Assembly (NCBI RefSeq): GCF_050908995.1
Contig: NC_135119.1
Span: forward strand, 4,588,001 to 4,652,000
Direction of reading: 5' to 3'
DNA from: Andrena cerasifolii
Taxonomy: Eukaryota; Arthropoda; Insecta; Hymenoptera; Andrenidae
DNA length: 64,000 nt
Shown here: piece by piece, positions 23,843 through 34,267 of the stretch
Numbering within the stretch: position 1 is the first letter of the stretch
Layout: every line of letters starts with the position of its first letter
The notes under the pieces: generated by a model
The model's database searches: none
Seen by the model: only the letters and a program-made list of their open reading frames with translations
Told to the model about the DNA's origin: nothing
Translations under genes and position numbers: made by a program

Positions 23843-24524
23843 TAGTGCCGGACAAAAGTTTTGGGACAGAGACCTTTAGAGCAGAATAACTTTTTTAAAA
23901 TTCCTCCAAACGACTTGAGTTTTTTTGAGAAGCTAGAAGGATTAGTTTGCTAACTGACAAGTTTGGTGGTTTTGAAAAAAAATGTATTTGGTTGGAATAG
24001 CGAAAAGAATAGTAAAGGTCGATTTTTCAACTTTTTTTTTGTGAGCCTGTAATGAAAATTAAAAAAAAAAACTGTTTGTAGATTTAAGTAAGTTATATAC
24101 GTGCCTAAAATTTCGTGAAAATCGTTTAACGATGCTCTGAGCTACAAACGCTTAAATATCGCAGAATAAAATCGCGAAAATTCTCGAAATCACCGATTTT
24201 CGACCTTATTCTGCGATTTTTAAACGTTTGCAGGTCGGAGCAACGTTAACCGATTTTCATGAAATTTTAGGCACGTATACAACTTACTGCAATCTACAAA
24301 CGGTTTTTTTTAATTTTCATTACAAGCTCACAACAAAAGTTTAAAAATCGACCTTTACTATTCTTTTCGCTGTTCCAACCAAATACATTTTTTTTCAAAA
24401 CGACAAAACGCGTCAGTTAGCAAACTAATCCTTCTAGCTTCTCAAAAAAACTCAATTTGTTTGGACCAATTCTAAAAAAGTTATGCGATTTTAAAAAGTG
24501 TCCGAATATTAAAGCGAGTCACTG
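23843..24524. mobile_element. Mariner-like palindromic MITE family C
   Basis: Two ~320-bp arms mirror each other about a centre near 24195 (CCGATTTTCGACC / GGTCGAAAATCGG region). Shared blocks include AAGCTAGAAGGATTAGTTTG and GAATAGTAAAGGTCGATTTT. The right terminus is CGAGTCACTG followed by TA. The left terminus is the variant TAGTGCCGGACAAAAGTTTT. TA flanks and CAGTG ends fit Tc1/mariner. Confidence 0.85.
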
Positions 24525-25896
24525 TAGGTGTCAAAAACCAAACAGTTACATAAATTAAGAAGTTCTTATATGTAATAATAGTCCAATCGTAGAGAAACAG
24601 AGAAACCAAAATTCTATTAGAGTTCCTGCCTGATTTAACACTGTTTACCTCAGTCACCAGTCAGCGGACTGGAGAGTCGCACGTCCAACTACGAACAATC
24701 CATTTCCACAATCTTTTAAATTCAAAAGTTCATTTAATATCAATTTTTATTCCCACTGTTTAAAAAATAAATTTTAACTTTCCTCGAAAATGGTCAGAAT
24801 TATTGACGGAAACGTTGGAAACTGTTAAAAAAAAATGTTTCAAAATTGCAATTAATTTTTGTTTAAATATTCGAAGGACCGAACCAGTGCGCCGAAACAA
24901 CACTCTGTTATTAGCCATTCTATTTTAATACAATTTTTTTATCTACCTTAATCTGATAATACAATATCCTGAAAGTTTCAGAAGGCTCGATTAAATACTT
25001 TCTTTGAAAAGAATTCCCAAAAATGCCTCGATTTTCAGCTAGTCACACCAGGCTCCCCCTTAAACGGCCGACTACTGGCACAGTTACCCTACCTGGTGAT
25101 AATGAAATCCGCAATTTCATAGCATTCTCTCGTCGAACGTGACAATTACTCCAGGCCTCAATTCCCTTGTAATAAATCAAGCATACTGTGCGCAAGGAGG
25201 GGAACGAGTGATCCCCTGGAGAGAGTGAAATTGGCACAGCACGTTTTTAAGCAAATATTACATTTTCCCAGATCGTAATTTCATTGTAATAAATCGTCGA
25301 TGTGGTGTGCGAAAAGGAGGACGAATATTTGCCTGGGGAGAATGAAATCGACGCCTATGAACGGATACGTGTGTCTGTCTACTCCGCTGCGTCTCCTGCA
25401 CCGACCACACGGCTGATCTTTGTCTTGTAAACGAAGCCACGCTGATTCGTATCCGGACGTTGATAAATTCCCCCGCAGAGTTTAGCAGTTCTTCGCGGAG
25501 ACTTGCCTCGAGGCCCACCGCTTATCCTTCCTTCCCATTCAGTACGGAAGGACGAATGGACCTGGCACCGCGCATCCTCCTCCGACGAGTTCAGTAGGAG
25601 AGGGAACGAGAGAAAGAAGACTTCGTGGGAAACCGCTCGTACGATCCCTCGCGTCGGCTGATCTTCATTCACAGACTCTCCGTTCTCGTTAAGAATGTGT
25701 ACTCTGTCGTGTGTTTATTATTAACCCTTCAAACCGCGTTTCGCCACACGGTAGCGGATTTTTTTTCCCCATTTCTCCATTTCGAAGGTCAGCGAGGTTA
25801 ATCGACGGGAAGTACCTACTTCGAAATCGATCTGATTTATGATTGCCTCGACAGATACATTCAAATGATTTATTTCGACAGACGTATGTACGTATA
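24525..25896. other. No gene seen; GC-richer block with a diverged duplication
   Basis: The part 24525-25000 is AT-rich unique DNA. The part 25040-25690 is GC-richer with minus-strand frames of up to 97 residues that I do not recognise. A duplication inside it is listed separately. This is one of the better places in the window to look for a host exon. Confidence 0.4.
25158..25353 (+). repeat. Diverged ~80-bp direct duplication
   Basis: The first copy (25158-25238) has TTGTAATAAATCAAGC, GTGTGCG-like GTGCGCAAGGAGG, CCTGGAGAGAGTGAAATTGG. The second copy (25276-25353) has TTGTAATAAATCGTCG, GTGTGCGAAAAGGAGG, CCTGGGGAGAATGAAATCG. Order and spacing are kept at about 70 percent identity. Confidence 0.6.
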
Positions 25897-26049
25897 CAGT
25901 GGCGGGCAAAAGTATTGGGACACCCTTTAAAACGGAATAACTTTTTTAAAATTGATCCGAACAACGTGAGTCTTTTTGAGAAGCTAGAGGAGTAGTTTAC
26001 TAGGTCACGTGTCTCGTCATTTTGAAAAAAAAATGCAATCGGTCGGCAT
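25897..26049 (+). mobile_element. Mariner-like family C, left-end fragment
   Basis: It starts TA, CAGTGGCGGGCAAAAGTATT and GGGACACCC, then follows family C (ATAACTTTTTTAAAATTGAT, AAGCTAGAGGAGTAGTTTAC) until it is cut at the start of the next element (TAGTGTTCC at 26050). This is the copy with the most typical mariner-type terminus. Confidence 0.75.
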
Positions 26050-26655
26050 TAGTGTTCCTTTTCGAGAAATTTTATAATTGCTTATTTTTTATTTCTCGAG
26101 AAATACTATGATTTCTCGAGAAACTTAAGACTAGGAGAAATATTATAAATCTCATTTATTTTTGTAAATGAATGTATTACTAGTTAATCGCGAACGTTTA
26201 AACACATCTATAATTTATAATACATTTTATTAATAACATTAGAACCTATATGAATTCCAATAGAAAATCACAGTACAGAAGATTCGATATTATTAACTGC
26301 TGAAGGTGCTCTTAAATTCTTATTTAAAAATTTAGAAAAATTGTATACTGAATTAAGTACCTAATGAGTTTCTTGTGGCTATTAAAGAAGAAATATTGAA
26401 AAGAGATTTTTGCACGATCCAGAATTTCTTCCAAAAGGGTGAAAAGACGCATTTTTCATTTAACAGCCAATATAGATATTTCTAAAACGTCAAAATATAG
26501 CAGTAACAGATTTTGCTACAAAAAAATAGATTCGCTGACGCTACATTAGACGCAATGTGCTATTTAAAAATAAATTTTAAAACCAAAAAGAAATGTTTCG
26601 CTTTGTACAAATTTTGTATTAAATAAATAAATTTACCAATTATATTTAATATCAC
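26050..26655 (+). mobile_element. hAT-like element family F (TAGTGTTCC end, CTCGAG boxes), copy 1
   Basis: It starts TAGTGTTCCTTTTCGAGAAA and has two TTTCTCGAGAAA palindromes within 80 bp. It then matches the inverse of 53130-53400 and of 63490-64000. The right side stops at the fold-back at 26656. It carries the plus-strand coding remnant at 26269-26450. TAGTG ends would fit hAT, but no duplication could be read because the right end is lost. Confidence 0.6.
26269..26450 (+). pseudogene. Transposase-like fragment of family F
   Basis: The plus-strand frame reads EDSILLTAEGALKFLFKN then LEKLYTELS, is broken by a 4-base insertion at about 26360, and resumes as NEFLVAIKEEILKRD. The same peptide order is encoded on the minus strand at 53040-53290 and 63660-64000, where it runs on as AIKEEISKRTDKTIPSLIKF and LHNPESLQKD (combined from different copies). 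Conservation of the peptide across three decayed copies argues that it was coding. The pattern of an acidic helix followed by a Leu-His-Asn-Pro box resembles the middle of zinc-finger BED/hAT transposases as I remember them, but the call is tentative. Confidence 0.45.
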
Positions 26656-27309
26656 TTTTGCAGATATCTTTAATTTTTTTTCCAAAACTAAGGGTGTAGG
26701 AGAAAATCTGACTACTCCACGCGACGCGGCAGATATTTTTCCTTCCGAAAGCACCAAAAGAAGTGGTAAGTCACGATTTGTTTTCAATACAGAAGCGAAA
26801 TAGTTAGGCAAAACGGGCGCCGTCGACAGTGGTAGTCAACGGCGGCGCGCGATACACTGCCGCTCAGCGTCACACAATCGCTTAACGCGCGTGACTACCA
26901 CTGTCGACAGCGCACGTTTTGCCAAACTATTTCGCTTCTGTATTGAAAACAAAACGTGACTTACCACTTCTGTTGGTGGTTTCCGAAAGAAAATTTTCTG
27001 CTGCATCGCGTGGAGTAGTTAAATTTTCTCCTACACCCTTAGTTTTTAAAATATATAGCAAGATATCTGCAAAAATTGGTGCATTTCGGGTGTCCTTTGC
27101 AGACCATGCAACCGAATAACCATTATTGTTTGAACACAAAAGATGTTCAAAGTTGAAAATTTGCATTATTTTAAAAAATCGAATTTCTCGAAAACTGAGG
27201 GTGATGGCGATGAACGGTTTACGGATTCGTTTTCAGCGCACAAAAATCTATAAGAAACGGCTATTGAATGTTACAGAACAGAAAAAAAGTTCAATTTTGT
27301 TGGACAGTG
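26656..27309. mobile_element. Fold-back element, copy 2 (left arm truncated)
   Basis: It shares with 9744-10741 both arms and the GC-rich centre (GGCGGCGCGCGAT, CACTGCCGCTCAG, CGCTTAACGCGC, CTACCACTGTCGAC). Most of the right arm is intact and ends TTGGACAGTG. The left arm begins abruptly at TTGCAGATATC (about 26659). The central ~90 bp is as well conserved between the loci as the arms are. Confidence 0.85.
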
Positions 27310-27660
27310 CTTTTTGTAAGGCATAGCTACGTTAATGGATTTCGATCCATTTTTCAGCATGTGTACAACTTACTTGAATTTGCAAAATATAGTTTTTAAA
27401 TTTTCACTGCAGGCTCAGATCAGTTCGAGCAGATTAGTATTGCTCTTAAAGTTTCATTAAAAAGGAAATAAATAGTAGAAAAATGTCTACTGACAATTAG
27501 TAAAAATGATTATTTCTTTATGCAGAATGTGTACCTAAGTTACTAGAAGAATAAAATAATTCCACGCATTAGTTGTATACTTCCTTGTTTAAAATAATTA
27601 CTGATAACTTTTATGAAGATAATCTGTCACGTGCCTCCAAATTGGGATATAATTTTGTTA
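27310..27660. other. No gene seen
   Basis: AT-rich DNA. The part 27360-27430 has faint resemblance to mariner-like family C (TTGAATTTGCAAAATATAG, GCAGGCTCAGATC) and may be an old fragment. Confidence 0.4.
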
Positions 27661-27668
27661 CATTAGAT

Positions 27669-28757
27669 CAGGGTTGACTAACTGGTTGCTCGCGAGCCAC
27701 CGGGGGTTCCTCCGCTTTGCTGCTACGCTGAACGGCCCCCCTCCATGCCTACCAGAATGTGACATTCGCAGTGGATTTCTCCTTCTTTCCTTCTCTTTTC
27801 GACTGCGATCGTCAGAGTCTGGTAGGTATGGAGGGGGTCGTTCAGCATAGCAGCAAGGCGGAGGTGCTCCCGGTGGCCCGCGAGCAGGCATTGTAACCGT
27901 AACCCTAAGTCAGTTCGGTTCTCAGTACCGTAGACTAACCCGCATAACCGGGTAACCCGAGGCATCCAGGCACAGATTCACCCGGTTAACCCGCTCCCGG
28001 AGCGGGTTACAGTAATACGGTAGAGGGCGTAGTTTTTCCCTAATTTCGTGAAATCGAGCCATACTTATGAATTTTTATCTCAGAAACTGTATATCGCATT
28101 AGGTTCATTCTTTTTTTATTTTAATGTAGAAGGTTTTACCTATTTGAATAATTTTTTTTTTGAATTTGTAAAATTATTTATGTAACGTCAAATTATAAAC
28201 AAATTTTTATTTTGCAAATTTCTCCTCGAGGATGACATGTTTCTAAATTTGAAAAATGACAATATTCTTTGAATTTCGTATATAATAATTGTGTTGAAAA
28301 ATATTATTTTTTTATAAATAAATAAATTACCTTTCGTTATAGGCCATTCATCCACCACAGTGCTGCGATTTGACCAAGAAACGATTTGCATGTAATGTCG
28401 TGGGTATAACTAAAAAAAAATTCGTCACATTTTTCTTCGAGGGATTAAAAATTAGACCGAGAAACAAAACCCTGCAACTGATTGACATTATTGCATGCAA
28501 CCCGGTTCTTGTTAAAAATTGCAGTTGAATTGCAGCGATGGATGAGCGCGGAGCGACTATAGTCGAATTTTGGACGTAGAATGTCGTAAGTCACTTGTAA
28601 CCCGCTCTGAGCGGGTTAACCGGCGCTCTCTGTACTCTTTGGGAGCCGTTCAGGGTTACTACGGGTTACAGTAACCTTCCCTCGGTTAGCCGGTTTCGGG
28701 TTAGGGTTAGGCGGCGGTTACAATCCCTGCCCGCGAGCCACCAGTTAGTCAACCCTG
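27669..28757. mobile_element. hAT MITE (CAGGGTTGACTAACTGG), host of a nested hAT MITE
   Basis: The left end CAGGGTTGACTAACTGGTTG and the inverse of the right end, CAGGGTTGACTAACTGGTGG, match at 19 of 20 bases. Perfect 8-bp duplications CATTAGAT lie at 27661-27668 and 28758-28765. Its original body is a ~200-bp hairpin (CTCCGCTTTGCTGCTACGCT pairs with AGCATAGCAGCAAGGCGGAG). The right arm is split by the insertion 27885-28729; without it the element is about 236 bp. Confidence 0.95.
27885..28729. mobile_element. Nested hAT MITE (CAGGSATTGTAACCG)
   Basis: The termini CAGGCATTGTAACCG and the inverse CAGGGATTGTAACCG match at 14 of 15. Perfect 8-bp duplications CCCGCGAG lie at 27877-27884 and 28730-28737, inside the terminal repeat of the outer element. 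Subterminal GGGTTAACCCG-type boxes pair across the element (CGGTTAACCCGCTCCCGGAG with TCTGAGCGGGTTAACCGG). No coding frame was recognised. Length is 845 bp. Confidence 0.95.
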
Positions 28758-28896
28758 CATTAGATAAAGACGCCGTAGTGTCACCGTTGACACTTAGGCT
28801 GCAAAATAAATGAAAATAAGTGCAAAATCTATGTTTTCCTATTATTTTATAAATCATATAAATTAGAAGGGTAAGTGAAAGCTTGAATGTCTAGTG

Positions 28897-29137
28897 CAGG
28901 AGTGTCGAACTTCCCCCCTCCGAGGGCCGCACGAGTCGGCCCCCGGTCAGCCGGTTCCCCCACTTATTTTTCTCCAGACGTTGCACGAGCCCCGGCAGGG
29001 AGAGACTGCGGCACCCGCAGGAGAAATTCATCAGAGTGAAGTAGGTGTGGAGGGGGGCGTTCTCCTACGGCTCTACGGAGCAGGCGAAGAGGAGAAGGAG
29101 CCACTGCGGCTCGCGAGCCGCTAGTTCGACACCCCTA
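28897..29137. mobile_element. hAT MITE, 241 bp (CAGGAGTGTCGAACT)
   Basis: The left end CAGGAGTGTCGAACT and the inverse of the right end, TAGGGGTGTCGAACT, match at 13 of 15. Perfect duplications GTCTAGTG lie at 28889-28896 and 29138-29145. The interior is GC-rich and partly self-complementary. It is non-coding. Confidence 0.95.
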
Positions 29138-29222
29138 GTCTAGTGCTTATTGACACGCTTGTGGAGGACATTAAAATATTATGAAGTCGCTGGCGCCCCC
29201 ACAGTGTTGTTCTAAGCTTAAG

Positions 29223-29577
29223 TGAAGAGTAAAGGGAAAAACAGGGAATGTCACAAAACAGGTTTATCGAGAAAATTAAATTTTAATACTTTAGTCCATC
29301 AGTAAAAAAAACAAGGTTCAATGAATTTAATTTTCTTCTTAAATAATTTCTTGTTTTTCCTTGAAGACAGAAGCTAATATTTTGATTCAGTGCAGAGTGG
29401 GTATTGCCTGTTTTTAACCAGTATAGCAAATCTTTAACGCTACCGTACAGGGGTAGTTGAACTCCATAAACCTTTGCGATTCGACAGTTCCGTAGTCTCA
29501 GTTGCCACTAACAAAATATGCGATAAATCGCAAAATCACGAAAAGTGGACATTCCCTGTTTTCCCCCTTACCCTTCA
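29223..29577 (-). mobile_element. MITE family A, copy 4 (inverted)
   Basis: The ends are TGAAGAGTAAAGGGAAAAAC and CCTGTTTTCCCCCTTACCC plus TTCA. Compared with copies 1 and 3 the internal blocks are in reverse order (AAACAAGGTTCAATGAATTT first, CGATTCGACAGTTCCG last). It is the most symmetrical copy at its termini. Confidence 0.8.
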
Positions 29578-29711
29578 AGTATCTTTTTCGGTGTAAAATG
29601 GCGTGATGAGCTTCGAAGTCACCGACGCTTCTTAACTTAAAACATGGAGTTCAGGTGAAAGTGAGAATAGCCGGCTGGGTGCAGATTTTAATATATCCCA
29701 GTAGAATTGTA

Positions 29712-30157
29712 TTAACCCTTCGTTGATACTCTGGGTGTGAGCCACCCATAAGCTGATTTTGACGCTCTGTACCTTCTATATGCAAAATGAATACCTTATC
29801 TCCAAAGTTGACTTACAAACTATTTCTTCTCTCAAAATATTATATCCGAGCAACAACTCTGTAGATTTTTATCTTCTAATATTGAAATTTGTAAAAGTTA
29901 CAATTATTCAAAGATTTCCTTCGTTTTTCTCGACATGTGATAATCTAGAATTTTTTCACAAAAACTGTGATTAAATTTCAATAAAAAAAACTATTGAAAT
30001 ATATTCTAGAGGTCTTAAAACTGATCCATGATTTTTGTTACGACTGATCCATGATTCTTCAGATGATAATGGCAGTTGTTAAAAAATTGCTCTGGGTGTG
30101 AGCCACCCAGGTATGTCAAAGTTGATCGAAAAAGGAGTTGTGTCAACGAAGGGTTAA
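29712..30157. mobile_element. TTAA element, piggyBac-like (TTAACCCTTCGTTGA)
   Basis: TTAACCCTTCGTTGA on the left and TCAACGAAGGGTTAA on the right are exact inverses. Just inside each end, CTCTGGGTGTGAGCCACCCA occurs (29740-29758; again near 30090-30109). TTAA targets and CCCT starts are typical of piggyBac-like MITEs. The interior is AT-rich with no recognised gene. Confidence 0.85.
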
Positions 30158-31951
30158 ATTAATAAACTTTAGTATTAATAGCCCTATTATTCAATAATTG
30201 ACTTTAGTATTAACAGTTCTATTTCCCTATTTCTTCAACACTTCTGACCATGGCAGGAGGTATTTTCGTTCCCATCAACATGTCTCCTTATTTTAGCATG
30301 TAAAACTCGCCCCAGCAGTGGTGGATTCCTCCTAGCACCCCCTGCAACCACGTTACAGATGCAAATTCGTTTATACAGCAGCAACTTTATTTCTGACAAC
30401 AAATATGAAACACACATCGCTGTTTTACTTATTTCTGTGCGATTACGTAACTTGCCCTGCGCAAGAACTTGTTCTTTAAATTGCGAGACATGCGTGCTCG
30501 AAAAGTCACGCTCGCTATCGTGGCGCCGCCGCGCGCGATGTATTTTCTGCCTGCTCGACGATTATGACTTATTCACGGCTCTTTCAGTAACTTATTAACA
30601 GGCGCATCGCATTAAGAACGTCGCGCCTGGCGCGAGACACCATACCTACCCACTAGCTTCGAATTAAAGCCTCTAATAAATTGGCCGCTGATAAACGCAT
30701 AGGGATTGAAGTGAAAATAAAAGAGGCTCATAAACTGATAGCTTATAAATATTCATAAGCAATGATACTGCAATTAAATCTGTTGACGGTTGCAAATCAA
30801 TTACTGCGAGCGCAATTAAGTAATGTTACCCTCTCATGTGGTGTCTAAATATAATGGACATCCTTATAAACTTGCATCGGGAAGTTTTGCATAATATTAT
30901 CATCCATTAAAACAGTCTTATACATGTGTCTAGACACACACAAACACAGCTGAGTTTGTGTAGAAAAATCTTTTATTACTCGCGGTATAATTAAACTCGC
31001 GCACTTGATCGATTGAACATTGCTTAGAATAATAACAAATAACTGAATATAAATCAGTTATATTAATTAAATTGCGACATAGGAAAATATCAAAGCTAGA
31101 AGTGCACTGGAAAGGAATTCTTTGTATAGGTGATACGAAAGTTTATGTATTTGTGTGATTGTGTATAATTACTAAATTACATGTATTTGTAACCCCTACC
31201 TAAAAGTATAGTATTCTATTGTGGCTTCATCCTGTTGGTTTAAGACTTGTACGTTTTTCTGTAACAGCCTTCATCGACATCCAAGATTTCCAGTGATGTG
31301 ACGATGGGATAAGGGGTGATTTGTGGTCAGCGGTTACGCGCTTATTTACGCCTAGCTGTGCCAGTCACGCGATCTACCCCCTAGCATCAAGCTCACGATA
31401 TACATACGTCGTAACGAAACCACAAAACGCTCACTAATTTATTGAATAACACTTTGGTTCGGTTCAATGTTGCTTCCGAAATACTGAGCTGCTGAATACA
31501 TATTTTTTCGAATTTACATTTCGAGTTTAAATAGGTATAAGTACGGCCCCAAATAAGGTTTCAATGGAAACAAAAGTCAGTCTGTTTAGTAAGTGTAGCT
31601 AGTGGGTTTTACCACTGAAGATTTTCACAAATTTTTTAATAAATCGAAATTCACATCTACTAAATCCACCAATCCCTCCTGCAACTTATATATATAGATA
31701 ATAGCTAAGTAGTGACGCTTTACTCTAGATTTTTTGTAGGTGTCGCTCAAAGGATTGTTTGCGAAAACAACCCCCCACAATTAATTCCTTTATTTTCACC
31801 CTTAATGATTGATCTGCTATTTTGAAAAAAGTGTATGTAGTAGAGCTAAAAAGTACGTACTACGTGCATTTTGAAGCATTCAAATGTAAAGTTTTAGGGT
31901 GTTATTCCAATATTACACCTGACGAGAGGGGGTAGAGATCCGAAATTTCTC
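30158..31951. other. No gene seen; a GC-richer block near 30400-30650
   Basis: The part 30300-30660 has higher GC and several CpG-dense pieces (GTGGCGCCGCCGCGCGCGAT) and could hold a host exon or promoter. No peptide motif was recognised. The remainder is AT-rich and unique. Confidence 0.4.
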
Positions 31952-32392
31952 CCACAAGGGAAGATCCCGAACCCGAAAATTCAAAAAATTTTGAAGCTTT
32001 GTGAATATGTAGGGGATTTCTTCCTGATTACAACGCAATTTTTGTTTGCTGCCCAAATTCACTCGATGGGGGTGAAATTAACCTCTGAAAATTCGGCTAT
32101 TTTCCGATTTTGTGTTATAACTCGCGAGCTGTAACAGATAGAAAAAAAGTTTTAAGACAAAAGTTACTTCTTTTAATTATATCTATCATTTGGTAAAAAA
32201 AATTATTTTATATTTCATGAGTTATAATACAAAATTGGAAAATAATCGGATTTTCAGGGGTCAATTACACCCCCTTAGAGTGAAATTGGACAGCAAACAA
32301 AAATTGCGTTGTAATTAGGAGGAAATTCCCTACATATTCACAAAGTTTCAGAATTTTTTGAATTTTCGGATTCCGGATGTTCCCTTGTCAGT
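31952..32392. mobile_element. Palindromic MITE family E, copy 2
   Basis: The arms pair over ~200 bp (AAAATTCAAAAAATTTTGAA, TTACAACGCAATTTTTGTTT and their inverses), centre near 32170. The left end is CCACAAGGGAAGATCCCGAA. The inverse of the right end is CACTGACAAGGGAACATCCG. Confidence 0.8.
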
Positions 32393-32727
32393 GTTTTTTT
32401 AGGCAAAGTCCATTCTTTGTTATATTGTACATAAATACTAAAATTGGTGCTGGGGCATTTAGTAAAATTTAGCCAAGTTTTATGTATAATGTGTAATCTT
32501 CCTGTTCTCCAATCACATAATATATTCAACACACTCGATTTTTTTATGGAATGAACTGACTGTTTTGATGTAAGACTGTGTTTGAGCTTGAAGCAAGAAA
32601 AAATAACATTTGAGAGTGTTAAAACGTAATCGTTATATTATACAAAAAATCGATTATCTGAATTAACAGACATCAATTAACTCACATAATCAAGGTTCAA
32701 CGCTTTAATACAACGCTTTATTAATGA

Positions 32728-33430
32728 ATTTTTTTTTAAGAAGCGAAAGCGTATATTCTTATAGAACTTTTTGCACTTAAAAGAGCAACATTTAAAGAAC
32801 ATTTGGTAATTTTTTCGTAGAAAAATATTTAAGTTTATAATAAAATAACATGCGACATCCAAGAAGCATTTTTAAAAATTTGCTTTCGCGGTGAGCACTG
32901 CTATTCGTAACCAGATTATCTAAAATCAAAAAACAAAAAAGATTTCGTTAGTATATTAATGTATCCTCCGGTTGGCGGAGAGAATTTTCCGAAATATTAA
33001 GTTAAAACAAAATGGCGGCTATTTGAAGTTGAAATCCTGATTTTTCCTACAAAAATTACGCGAAAAAATCAGGATTTCAACTTTAAATAGCTGCCATTTT
33101 GTTTTAAGTTAATATTTCGGAAACTCCCTCCGTTAATCGGAAGATACATTAATATGCTAACGAAATCTTTTTTGTTTTTTGATTTTAGATAATCCGGTTC
33201 CGAATGGCAATGGTCACCGCAAAACCAAATTTTTAAAAATGCTTCTTGGATGTCGCATTTTATTTTATTATAAACGTAAATATTTTTCTACGAAAAAATT
33301 ACCAAATGTTCTTTAAATGTTGCTCTTTGAAGCGCAATAAGTTCTGTAAAAATATACGCTTTCGCTTCTTCAAAAAAAATTCACAAATATTCGCCTCTTT
33401 TCGACCGCCTGACTAGGCATAACCCCTTAA
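32728..33430. mobile_element. Palindromic family D element, TTAA on the right
   Basis: Near-perfect arms of about 320 bp (AAGAAGCGAAAGCGTATATT, CATGCGACATCCAAGAAGCA, AAAATGGCGGCTATTTGAAG and their inverses) meet near 33058. The right side runs on to GACTAGGCATAACCCCTTAA (33411-33430). The matching left terminus is absent, so the element is truncated by ~45 bp on the left. Confidence 0.8.
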
Positions 33431-34267
33431 TGAAACCTTAGTCTCCTATCAACTTGAAAATTTACTATCTTATTTCTGTTGTTAGAAAACTTTGGGATGC
33501 AGTATAATACAGTGGCAAAGTGCTTCTAATGATCGCAAAGGACACAGTATAAATGCAAAATGGTGAATATGCATCTCCCAAAAAGTGTAACGCATTTTGT
33601 GCAACGACACCGTAAAATCCTGGCGGCTGTCGTTTCACAACGATCTGGCATGCCAACTGAAGCATGATTTAAATTTAAAACGGAGCAGCCACATTTCACC
33701 AAAGACAGCGCGGCAACAGAAGATCCTGTTAAAATACACCCGCAGCACGTGCGTCGTCGTTCATCATCGGGCATAATTTACATCTCACCCTCGGTGAGGT
33801 TTGTTATTGTCACCGCTTACACTACGGATGAAATACTATGAAATACTTATGAATTACGCTCCGACGCGGGTACGTCTGCCAACCGCACGATTGCGCATAT
33901 TTTAAGGTGCGTGAAAAGGACACCTGCAATATTTGCATGAAGGAAAGGTACACGCCGATGAATAGAGTCGCGATCAATGTGACAGAACGGGGTTACCAGT
34001 TTTACGTAAAGAGTTATTTGTTAATTTATACAGTTTTCACTGATCCGATTTCGTAAGATTCCTGGAATTCGGTACTGCTCGCGTGGCTGAAATTTCAGTT
34101 ATATACATTTAAAGTTTAACATCGTGGATAATAAACGCGGTGTCTCATAATTGTAATGCCAAGAGCAGTTTCGATTTTACTGAAGTACTGATTTTATTGA
34201 AGCACTGTTTTATTGAATCGACTTAAAGAAAATAGTTATAACCGTAGAATTAGGAGTCGCGGATTCA
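33431..34267. other. No gene seen
   Basis: Unique DNA of moderate GC (33500-33980). The frames on the minus strand are short and overlapping, with no recognised motif. Confidence 0.45.

Noticed and set aside
25258..25672. Minus-strand frames of 86 and 97 residues as a host gene
   Set aside because: Two overlapping frames of similar length, no known motif, no splice or start context; kept only as a GC-richer block.
28690..28725. GGGTTAGGGTTAGG, telomere-like
   Set aside because: It is the terminal inverted repeat of the nested hAT MITE, with its inverse (ACCGTAACCCTAA) at the other end; no array.
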